A stretch of DNA of 64,000 bases, taken from assembly GCA_943788165.1 (NCBI GenBank), contig CALSPF010000001.1:806001-870000 (forward strand). Reading direction: 5' to 3'. Below are positions 1-7,808 of this stretch, one piece after another. The notes beneath the pieces were generated by a model. That model had not been told where the DNA came from. It made no database searches and saw nothing but the letters and a program-made list of their open reading frames with translations. A program made the translations under genes and the position numbers. Origin of the DNA: an uncultured Flavobacteriaceae bacterium. GTDB lineage: Bacteria; Bacteroidota; Bacteroidia; Flavobacteriales; Flavobacteriaceae. Position 1 is the stretch's first letter, and each line of letters begins with the position of its first letter.

Positions 1-1538
1 TAAAGAGAATCCAGAATAAAAGGCACCCGAACTCGCCGCTCCACTTTGATTAAAATAAGAACAATATAACTCATCATTACTAACAATGGATACATCCCCA
101 TTTAAATTTGACAAGACATAGGTTTGGTAATCGACATTTCCTAAAACATCAAATGGTCCACTTAGATTTGCTATGTTTAATGCTTCAATAGCTTGGTCTG
201 TATTATTATCATCACTAATGGTAATTATTGCCCCTCTTTTACTAATAATATTTAGGTTTCCTGTGAAGACACCATTTCCAATGTCATTAATCATTGGAAT
301 ATTGTCAACATCCCCAACACTTGAGCATTTTAAAGGGGGAACAAAAAACAAGCCTTGATTAGCTTCTCCCCCTCCAGAACCAATTCCCTGAAAAGAAAAC
401 AAAGGTGAAGAAGATTGGACATACATATTTCCATCAGAACCGTATAAATCTCCCTCAATTAAAAAATAATCACCAGCATTAATGCTTGGATTTCCTATGG
501 TAGAATCGTAGGCAGAGGATATATTGACCCCTTTTCCGTGAATGAAGGCATTTGAAATAGGGTTTCCGTTAATGGTGATTTCTGTATTATCGGTATGGGC
601 AACGAGCAATACATTTTCCCATTCATCATTACCAGTGCCCTTTACAAAAATATATTCGGTTACCACTTTACTGTAATCAACAAGTTGATCAAACCCATAA
701 TCGCGTGCACCTCCAAGACCAAAACTTCCATTCAAAGATCCACTATTTACAACAACAGGTTTTGTGGAGCCAACATAGGTTCCAATAAGTCCGTCCGAGT
801 TTGTCTTTTGGGTAGATGCTGCCTCAAGTTCAGAAAGAACATCAGTTCCTTGATCTGACCTAGTCACAATGGTATAGCTTTCGCCGCGATTAAGTGTAAA
901 AGTAATCGAGTTTAAATAGCCCATGCCGTCAGTTCCCAGAGTTTGCTCGTTAAAATCAAGAATATCTACCCCTTCAAGGATATTATTAATTGTAATTGTT
1001 GTCGCGTTTTCTGTTGCCATAACAGAAAGAAAGCTTGAGTAATTTGCTTGTCCGTTATAATTAGTAAATGCACCAATTCTAAAATCTGTCCCAAGCGCAG
1101 CACCCCCCTTACTTACCAATGCACCTGCTTGCGAATCACTTGCAATTCGTAGGGCTACATATATCGAAGAATCTGCTTCAACGATGTATCCTTTGTTGGT
1201 TGAAATGATGCTTGTTGTTGTAGCTGTATCTGAGCTACTTGCACCAATAGCTATCTGTGATTCATTAAATCCACCTGGATCATCTATGGTGAAAACATAT
1301 GGATTTGCGTTTGACACTTCCACGGTGGTTGTTGCTCCGCCAACGGCATAAACATTAACGGTAACAGAACTCGTACTGGGAGTCGAGATATAAAAATAAT
1401 GACCCTGATTTGGAATAGCATTGGATCCAGTTTCACTTGAATATGCAATGGGGGTAAATAATGTACTTTACTGAGTTGCGCAAAAAGTGAAACAGGTATT
1501 ATTAAAAAAAATATAGCAAAGAATGACCTTCTCATCAT
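1..1538 (-). CDS. IgGFc-binding-like secreted surface protein, N-terminal part, frameshifted
   Basis: The C-terminal part lies beyond the window edge. The start at 1538 gives a clear signal peptide (about 21 residues, ending VSLFAQ). After about 27 codons the frame is lost at the AAA run 1456-1458: one extra base there restores a frame that I followed without a stop to position 1. The restored protein has repeated beta-rich segments, among them a VAHTDNTEITING stretch and a GLFFVPPLKCS stretch. These resemble the IgGFc-binding N-terminal domain of Bacteroidota surface proteins that often end in a type IX secretion sorting domain; that end cannot be seen here. It is probably an adhesin or gliding-related surface protein, by family inference only. 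The single-base loss in a homopolymer could be a sequencing error. Confidence 0.7.
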
Positions 1539-1672
1539 TTGTTTGATAATAAAACTGGGAGCAAATTGTTTTCTTTATTATTGGTTGTGTGAAGATAAAT
1601 AAACAAAACCTATTTAAAAAAAAACATTTTTATAACTTGAAATAATGATCATCCTAAAACGGAATAATTTTC

Positions 1673-2470
1673 TTAGGGATGAAATAACGATTCCTCTTCG
1701 TTGACCATAACTTTATCTATCTTTAAATCATCCAAGCCTTTTTGATCAAAGGGGTTTTCGATATAATCTTGTACGTTATAGAGTGCCATTAGTACAAAAC
1801 TCATGACCAATGAGAAGAGTAGAGAGATACCACTTTCAAAGGTTAAGTCAAAGGGTGTTTTGTCTAATATTGATTGTGTGTTTAATAAAAGAGGAGAAAG
1901 GTAAATAAAGATTAAACAGTACTTTTTTAATGAAATAGGCGTGCCATGTATTTTGATTCCCCGAATTTTTTCTGCAGAGAGAAAGAGTTCATTTTTCACA
2001 CGAATTAAGCTGTCTTTTTCACGTTCATTGAACAATTGTTTTCGTTCATCGATGATGCGTAAAACATCTTTTCTTTCTTGTCTGATTTGTTCAAATGCTT
2101 CTTTTGAGTCATTCATTTTGAGGTAATTGATAAGCGAAGATTGGATGCTGACAAGTTTGTTAAAAAGGTGGGTATAGTCCTTTTCTTCTATTTTGTCTAC
2201 GGCAAAGTAAATATTGGTTAGATCAATAATTTTGTTTCTAAAATCCAAGAATAGCCCAATGGCTTCTTGCCTTCTTTGGTAAGCACTTGTAATCGAAAAT
2301 ACCAATGGAAACACAATAGCAATACTCACAATCGATATATCGAAATCAATGTTTATTTGGTATTCTCTATAAAGAAAGAAAACAATGACTGTCTCCAGTA
2401 GAATCAATAATAAACGGTGATTAAACACGGATAGTAGGGCATTTGAACTCATTCTTGTTGAATTTGTCAT
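1673..2470 (-). CDS. Bestrophin-like membrane protein (tentative)
   Basis: 265 aa. Two hydrophobic segments near residues 20-38 and 44-62 are followed by a long charged helical region (about 65-180) and two more hydrophobic segments (about 185-202 and 212-235). The C-terminal motif IENPF followed by DDL resembles the conserved end of bestrophin-type anion channels, and the four-helix layout fits that fold or the related DUF4239 group. I do not see enough to claim channel activity. It lies 16 bases downstream of a smaller membrane protein on the same strand and may share its transcript. The 5' neighbour of unrelated function gives no further clue. Confidence 0.5.
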   Translation of the reverse strand: MTNSTRMSSNALLSVFNHRLLLILLETVIVFFLYREYQINIDFDISIVSIAIVFPLVFSITSAYQRRQEAIGLFLDFRNKIIDLTNIYFAVDKIEEKDYTHLFNKLVSIQSSLINYLKMNDSKEAFEQIRQERKDVLRIIDERKQLFNEREKDSLIRVKNELFLSAEKIRGIKIHGTPISLKKYCLIFIYLSPLLLNTQSILDKTPFDLTFESGISLLFSLVMSFVLMALYNVQDYIENPFDQKGLDDLKIDKVMVNEEESLFHP

Positions 2471-2486
2471 GAATTATGATCTTAAA

Positions 2487-2717
2487 TTAAAGTAAACTGG
2501 AAAGGCTTAATAAATACCCGATGACAATGCCTAGGGATAAAATAATGATGTTTTTAAACTTGAAAACGAAATCAAATTTACCCTCCCAAGAATCGGGGAT
2601 ATCATTTTTGTTTTCATCTACAGCAAATCCAGATTTTGAAGCATATCGAGCATACCAAAAGAAAAACAGTATAAGCAAGGTAAAAACACCAGCAATGATT
2701 AATAAAGAATCAAACAT
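2487..2717 (-). CDS. Small two-helix membrane protein, function unknown
   Basis: 76 aa from the ATG at 2717. A longer frame opens at 2789, but its first 24 residues are polar, lack a leader and look like upstream non-coding DNA. Residues 2-22 and 56-74 are hydrophobic and should span the membrane. Between them is a charged loop with DENKNDIPDSWE, which resembles a single calcium-binding loop of the DxNxDxIPD kind. No family is recognised with certainty. It sits just upstream of the bestrophin-like gene on the same strand. Confidence 0.5.
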   Translation of the reverse strand: MFDSLLIIAGVFTLLILFFFWYARYASKSGFAVDENKNDIPDSWEGKFDFVFKFKNIIILSLGIVIGYLLSLSSLL

Positions 2718-2883
2718 ATTAAAAGAAATAAATTTAGTTGGTTCTGGCTGCTTTTTGTTTGACCAGATTTTGTGGTTGTAAAGTAACAACTTTTTTAATA
2801 ATTATTTTAATCTGCTTTGAGCGATAATGGCCTGGGGAGTTATGTAGGGATCGAGGTTTTTTTTTATGGTAATAGTTGCATTG

Positions 2884-3849
2884 TTATTGCATTGAAAATT
2901 CTACCCGTCTATTCTTTGCCCGTCCGGTTGGAGTAGCATTAGAATCTGTAGGATTATCTTCACCAAAGCCTACGCTTTTTAAGCGAGACGCCTCAACGCC
3001 CAGTTGAATCAAACCTGCTTTAACACTTTCGGCTCTTTCTAATGATAGCTTTTGGTTAAATGTTTTACCACCTTCACTAGAAGCGAAGCCTGCAATTTGT
3101 AGATTTATATGTGGATACTTTGTGAGTATTGAAAAAATATTGCTGATTACTGCTTCGAATTCACTTCCAACAACAGAAACATTGGCGTTAAATAAAATAA
3201 CACTTTCTTTATTCTGAATTAAATCCATAGCCATTTTCGGGTAGTTAGGGCAACCATTTGCGGAAGCTGTGCCCGGTTCTTTGGGGCAAGTATCCTGCTC
3301 GTCCGCAACTCCGTCTCCGTCAGAATCAACAATGGGGCAACCGTTGTTTGAAGCTGTACCAGCTTCTTCAGGACAGGCATCTTCCTTATTGTTTACTCCG
3401 TCATTATCGTCATCTGGCCAAGGACAGCCCTCATTTTCAACATCTCCTGCAATATCCTTGCACTTATCGTCTTTATCAAGAATACCATCGGCATCACTAT
3501 CTGCTGTTTTTTCAGCAATAATTTGCTCGATTGTTTCTGATTCACATTCAATAACAATGTCAAAATAGGTTTCCCCTTTTTTAATTTTTATCACTTTTCG
3601 AGTACATCCTTTTTTCGAAACAATAATTTCAAGAGGATGACTGTAGGAGGTTGTTATTTCAAATTTACCATCTGGTTCGGTTAAAATACCAGAGTAGAAT
3701 CCAGCTCCGCTTATTCTTTTTGGTTTGACAACAACAAGGGCTTTTTCTAATTCTGTTTTACTCTCTTTGTCCTTGATTACGCCACTAAAGGATAATTGAG
3801 AATAAACAAAGAAAGGGCAAAGAAGTAATAATAGAAATGATTTTTTCAT
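2884..3849 (-). CDS. OmpA-family outer membrane protein with thrombospondin type 3 repeats
   Basis: 321 aa. Signal peptide 1-17, a carboxypeptidase-regulatory-like beta-sandwich (about 20-105), three calcium-binding thrombospondin type 3 repeats (about 114-200, each with DxDxDG followed by a cysteine loop), then an OmpA C-terminal domain (about 205-321) ending NRRVEF. Such proteins anchor the outer membrane to peptidoglycan. In the peptidoglycan-binding loop the usual GHTDxxG reads GFASSEG, so the aspartate that normally holds diaminopimelate is missing, while the arginine of LSxERA is kept. It is the last gene of a minus-strand run after mnmE and starts 69 bases after it. Confidence 0.85.
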   Translation of the reverse strand: MKKSFLLLLLCPFFVYSQLSFSGVIKDKESKTELEKALVVVKPKRISGAGFYSGILTEPDGKFEITTSYSHPLEIIVSKKGCTRKVIKIKKGETYFDIVIECESETIEQIIAEKTADSDADGILDKDDKCKDIAGDVENEGCPWPDDDNDGVNNKEDACPEEAGTASNNGCPIVDSDGDGVADEQDTCPKEPGTASANGCPNYPKMAMDLIQNKESVILFNANVSVVGSEFEAVISNIFSILTKYPHINLQIAGFASSEGGKTFNQKLSLERAESVKAGLIQLGVEASRLKSVGFGEDNPTDSNATPTGRAKNRRVEFSMQ

Positions 3850-3918
3850 GGTAAAATAGATTGTTTAAAATTAATGTTTTTTTTTTGACAAAGGGTTTTG
3901 ACTCTATTTCTTTTACGT

Positions 3919-5298
3919 CTACTTTCCAATACAGAAGTTTGCGAAAATATTTCCAAGTAATTCATCATTGGTAACTTCTCCAGTAATTTCTCCTAAATGG
4001 AACAATGCTTGTCGCAGGTCAATGGCCAATAAATCGGAACTTAACTGATTGTCCATACCATCTTGTACTTTCCCAATTTCGGCTAAGGCGTTACTTAGGG
4101 CTGCATAATGCCGTGAGTTGGTAATAACGCTTTCGTCCTGATAATTGTTGTTTTCCATGTGTTGAACGAGCGCATCTTTGAGCGGGATTATTCCTGCTTT
4201 ATTTTTTGCACTCAGCGAAAGACAGGCAAAGCCCTCAAATTCATTAGATATTTGGGTGTTTCCGCCATCGTTTTTATTGAACAATACCCAAATGGCTTTA
4301 TCGGGATGTTGAGTGCTTAATTGACGTATTTTTTCTTTATGTGCAGCTTTTTCTTGCTCAAACACATTGGCATCTATCATGTACAAAACAATTGCTGCTG
4401 CTGCAACTTTCTCAAAAGTCTTTTGAATGCCAATTTGTTCAATTTCATCATCTGTTTCTCTAATTCCCGCAGTATCAATAAACCGAAAGCCAATTCCACC
4501 AATGGTTATTTCATCTTCAATCGAATCACGGGTTGTACCTGCAATGGAAGAAATAATGGCCTTGTCTTCTTGGAGTAGGGCGTTTAACAGAGTTGACTTC
4601 CCCGCATTTGGCGGACCAATAATCGCAATGGGTACACCTTTTTTAATAACATTACCAAGGGCGAAAGAATCGATTAAGCGTTTTAAGAGACCTTGAATCT
4701 TTAATAATAAAGCCTGAAAAGCAGCGCGATCGGCAAAGGCAACATCTTCCTCGGCAAAGTCCAGCTCTAACTCGATTAGACTAGCAAAATCCAATAATTC
4801 TTGGCGCAATGCTTTAATTTCTTGACTAATTCCTCCCCGCATTTGTTGCATAGCGACCAAGTGACTTGCTTCATTTTCTGAAGCAATGACATCTGCCACG
4901 GCTTCTGCTTGGGCTAAATCCATTTTTCCGTTGATGAAAGCGCGAAGAGTAAACTCTCCCGCTTTTGCGGGACGTATGCCTTTATCAACAAACAGCTGAA
5001 TGATTTTTTCTTGTATGTAGCGCGATCCGTGGCAAGAAATTTCAATAACATCTTCTCCAGTGTAGGAATGTGGATTCTTAAAGACACTGACCAAGACCTC
5101 ATCTATAATACGTTCCCCATCCATCAGTTCTCCCAAATGAATGGAATGACTTTTCTGGTCAACTAACTTCTTTTGTGACTTTGCATGAAATAGCTGATCT
5201 GTTGTTGTTATTGCCGCATCTCCTGATAAACGGATAATGGCAATGGCTCCAGCGCCAGAGGCTGTTGAGAGCGCAATAATTGTTCCTTCGCTTAACAT
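3919..5298 (-). CDS. mnmE: tRNA uridine-5-carboxymethylaminomethyl(34) synthesis GTPase MnmE
   Basis: 459 aa, full length for the family. With MnmG it installs the carboxymethylaminomethyl group on wobble uridine 34 of certain tRNAs, using GTP hydrolysis and a folate one-carbon unit. The N-terminal tetrahydrofolate-binding domain covers about 1-120, a helical domain is split around the G domain, the P-loop GPPNAGKS is at 228-235, the TT switch at 255-256, DTAG at 275-278 and NKND near 340. The protein ends in CIGK with the conserved catalytic cysteine. It starts three bases after the stop of the upstream GNAT-like gene, so the two are probably cotranscribed. Confidence 0.97.
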   Translation of the reverse strand: MLSEGTIIALSTASGAGAIAIIRLSGDAAITTTDQLFHAKSQKKLVDQKSHSIHLGELMDGERIIDEVLVSVFKNPHSYTGEDVIEISCHGSRYIQEKIIQLFVDKGIRPAKAGEFTLRAFINGKMDLAQAEAVADVIASENEASHLVAMQQMRGGISQEIKALRQELLDFASLIELELDFAEEDVAFADRAAFQALLLKIQGLLKRLIDSFALGNVIKKGVPIAIIGPPNAGKSTLLNALLQEDKAIISSIAGTTRDSIEDEITIGGIGFRFIDTAGIRETDDEIEQIGIQKTFEKVAAAAIVLYMIDANVFEQEKAAHKEKIRQLSTQHPDKAIWVLFNKNDGGNTQISNEFEGFACLSLSAKNKAGIIPLKDALVQHMENNNYQDESVITNSRHYAALSNALAEIGKVQDGMDNQLSSDLLAIDLRQALFHLGEITGEVTNDELLGNIFANFCIGK

Positions 5299-5301
5299 AC
5301 T

Positions 5302-6426
5302 TTATAGTGTACAGCTAAATGTAGCTCGTTTCTTATGTAATCGATTTTCGTAGTTTTTCCACATATTTTGAATGGAGTCATTTTCTTCTAGTTCTGGATT
5401 TGTTTCAACGATGGTAATTCCTTTTTTGTTGAATAATTTTTGCACCTCATTAAATATGACAGCCGTAACCCCTTTATTTTGATAATCAGGATGTACACCG
5501 ATCAAATAGAAAGAAGCTCGATTATTGATATATTGTGCTTTCAGAATGTGAAAAATTCCCCAAGGGAACATTTTTCCATTGGCTTTTTTTAAAGCTTGGG
5601 TAAAAGAGGGCATAATGATGACAAAGGCGACCAATTTACACTGTTCATCGGCCACGCATTTGATGAATTCTGGATGAATATAACGGAAATATTTTTCCTT
5701 GTAATGTTTGATTTGATAAGGTTGAATGGGCACAAAGGTTTGCAGCTTATTATAGGTTTCTTCAAGCAGGGTAAACATCTGTTCTACATAGGGTAGAATT
5801 TGTTTTGTCTTTGTAAAGTGAAGCACCTTCAGTTTGTAACGATCGAGCATTAACTCGCCAAAACGACGCACCTTTTCTGGAGAATCGTTGAAAGAGGTTA
5901 TTTTGATTTCGTATTCAACCCATTGGGCTAATTTTTCCATGCCCAGTTCTTTCATATGCTGACTGTAGTAGGGGTAGTTGTATTGGGTAATCATGGTATT
6001 CATTTCTTCAAACCCCTCTACCAGCATTCCAGCTTTATCAAGGTTAGAAAACCCAACGGGACCTTCCATGAATTCCATTGCAGCCGCTTTTCCAAATTCC
6101 TTTACAGCGGCAAGTAGCGCCGTAGAAACTTCAATGTTGTCGATGAAGTCGAACCAGCCAAAACGCACTTTCTTTTTGTGTAAGTTATCTACTTCAATCC
6201 AATTGATAATAGCCGCAATTCTTCCCACAATCTTCCCTTCTTTATAGGCAAGGAAAAAAGAGGCATCTGCATTTTTGAAGACAGGATTTTGATTTTTATT
6301 AAGGACTGTTAATTCCTCTGCTTTCATTGGAGGAACCCAATATGGGTTGTTCTTGTAAAGTTGAAAGGGAAACTCAACAAAGGCAACAAAGTCCTTTTTT
6401 TCTTTGATTTCGACTATTTCAATCAT
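5302..6426 (-). CDS. GNAT-like acyltransferase family protein (YghO-like)
   Basis: 374 aa, soluble. The N-terminal half contains NPYWVPPM, a FFLAYKEGKIVGRIAA segment typical of the acetyl-CoA-binding core of GNAT folds, then FGWFDFIDN and EGPVGFSNLDKAGMLVEGF. The C-terminal half has a second GNAT-like core ending in a conserved IGVHPDYQNKGV motif, the pyrophosphate-binding loop of N-acetyltransferases. This layout matches the YghO-like group common in Bacteroidota. Substrate unknown. It lies three bases upstream of mnmE and eight downstream of the beta-barrel gene. Confidence 0.65.
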   Translation of the reverse strand: MIEIVEIKEKKDFVAFVEFPFQLYKNNPYWVPPMKAEELTVLNKNQNPVFKNADASFFLAYKEGKIVGRIAAIINWIEVDNLHKKKVRFGWFDFIDNIEVSTALLAAVKEFGKAAAMEFMEGPVGFSNLDKAGMLVEGFEEMNTMITQYNYPYYSQHMKELGMEKLAQWVEYEIKITSFNDSPEKVRRFGELMLDRYKLKVLHFTKTKQILPYVEQMFTLLEETYNKLQTFVPIQPYQIKHYKEKYFRYIHPEFIKCVADEQCKLVAFVIIMPSFTQALKKANGKMFPWGIFHILKAQYINNRASFYLIGVHPDYQNKGVTAVIFNEVQKLFNKKGITIVETNPELEENDSIQNMWKNYENRLHKKRATFSCTL

Positions 6427-6433
6427 GGGTATG

Positions 6434-7477
6434 CTAATTTCTTTTGGCTCTACGGTCTCTTTTCTTACTGGCTTTCTCTGCTTTTTTAATCCCTTTTTTA
6501 ATGCCTTTTTCCTCTTTACGGGCAGCTTTGTTTTTTGCCTTCTCTTCTGGATCTATATCCTTATGAAAATCCAAACGATAGGATACACCAGCATTCATAA
6601 AAAAAACAGAAGGGGTGTCTTTATTGTTTACCCCAACGGTGGCCTCAATTTGAATGTCATCTGTTAGTAAATAGGCAGCTCCAGTGCGTAAAATATGATC
6701 ACTGTATTTATCGCCATTATATCCTTGGGTTTCGAGGTAGATAGACCAAAGTGGATTGATGGTATGGGTAAGGGTTAATATATAACTTAGATCGGGAAAA
6801 TCAGTCATAATGCGATCATAGGTCACATTGGTGACAAACACCCAAGTACCAAAAAAGTGGTGTTGCGTGGCCAATATTGCCCGTCCGCTTATAAAGGGCT
6901 CACGATCGGTGCGAACGCGAAGATTTCTATAAAAAACGGGATTAAACAAATTGTCAAAAACGTTGCCATAAGGGTAGGGAGTTTCTGGATCGATGACTGC
7001 ATTTGCTCCCAGGGTTATAGCAACAGCAGGCAGTAAATCCCGCCATTTGAAATCGTTATTGGCTTTCCAACTATATACATTAGCTTCTACTTCACGCTTA
7101 TAGGGATCGTATACCAAGTACTTAATTCCTAAAAAATTGGTTAAAAACCCTTCACGTTTTTGCTCTATTGAAGGAAGAACAAGTCGGTTTTCTTGTTTGT
7201 CAAGCTGATAGACCCCTTCGTAGGTTAGTTCTAGCTGTTCCTTTAAGAAGCCGAAGCGCAAAGAGAAAAACCCAATCTTACCGCTTACTTTCGAATTGTT
7301 ATATCCTTTGTGCTTATAGCTGCGGTATTCAGTTCCTGCTTCAAATTGAATGACACGGGTCCCAACAGAGTATGCTCCTATTGATGCACCCGGTCGATTT
7401 GAGTTGATTTGATCCGTATATTGACCAAATAGGCAGGATGAAATAAAGAGTAAAACTAGCGTTGATTTTAGCCGCAT
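6434..7477 (-). CDS. Outer-membrane beta-barrel, MetA-pathway/transporter-like
   Basis: 347 aa from the ATG at 7477, chosen because MRLKSTLVLLFISSCLFGQ is a good signal peptide; a 36-residue upstream extension in the same frame looks spurious. The mature part begins with INSNRPGASIGAY, the signature of the phenol-degradation MetA-like transporter barrels of Bacteroidota, followed by alternating beta strands and an aromatic strand near the barrel end. An unusual lysine/arginine-rich tail of about 35 residues follows the last strand. Solute unknown. It diverges from the envelope operon that starts at 7599. Confidence 0.65.
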   Translation of the reverse strand: MRLKSTLVLLFISSCLFGQYTDQINSNRPGASIGAYSVGTRVIQFEAGTEYRSYKHKGYNNSKVSGKIGFFSLRFGFLKEQLELTYEGVYQLDKQENRLVLPSIEQKREGFLTNFLGIKYLVYDPYKREVEANVYSWKANNDFKWRDLLPAVAITLGANAVIDPETPYPYGNVFDNLFNPVFYRNLRVRTDREPFISGRAILATQHHFFGTWVFVTNVTYDRIMTDFPDLSYILTLTHTINPLWSIYLETQGYNGDKYSDHILRTGAAYLLTDDIQIEATVGVNNKDTPSVFFMNAGVSYRLDFHKDIDPEEKAKNKAARKEEKGIKKGIKKAEKASKKRDRRAKRN

Positions 7478-7598
7478 CGTGTTATATATATTTCGACCAA
7501 TATAGGTGTATTTTAAAAAATATGCTAACGAAAGAAGTAGTCTAAGCCTGTTTTTCTCATATATTATTTTAATTTTATTGAACAATTGTGTTTATCCT

Positions 7599-7808
7599 AT
7601 GATCTCAACCATACTAGTCTCCTTTTTGTTTATATTAATTGTCTTTAGACGAAAAATTTTCCCTTGGTTATTGCTTTTTTTTGCCAATCGATTAATGAAG
7701 AATTTTCAGGAAAAAGTACAAGAAGCACAGCAAAAGCCACCCAAAGAATCCAAGGCCAAACCCGCCAACAAGATGGGAGAATATATAGATTATGAAGAGA
7801 TTGATTGA
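7599..7808 (+). CDS. DUF4834-like small membrane protein
   Basis: 69 aa from the ATG at 7599; the frame is open further upstream but that part overlaps the divergent gene's leader. One membrane helix (about 2-28) is followed by a charged, proline- and lysine-rich stretch and the conserved end GEYIDYEEID. That end is the hallmark of DUF4834, a small Bacteroidota family usually found beside yfhO, as here: its stop lies 17 bases inside the yfhO frame. Function unknown, and the pairing suggests a shared role in the envelope. Confidence 0.75.
   Translation: MISTILVSFLFILIVFRRKIFPWLLLFFANRLMKNFQEKVQEAQQKPPKESKAKPANKMGEYIDYEEID

Noticed and set aside
7506-7598. Upstream extension of the DUF4834-like gene
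   Set aside because: The first 31 codons overlap the leader region of the divergent beta-barrel gene and do not fit the family start.
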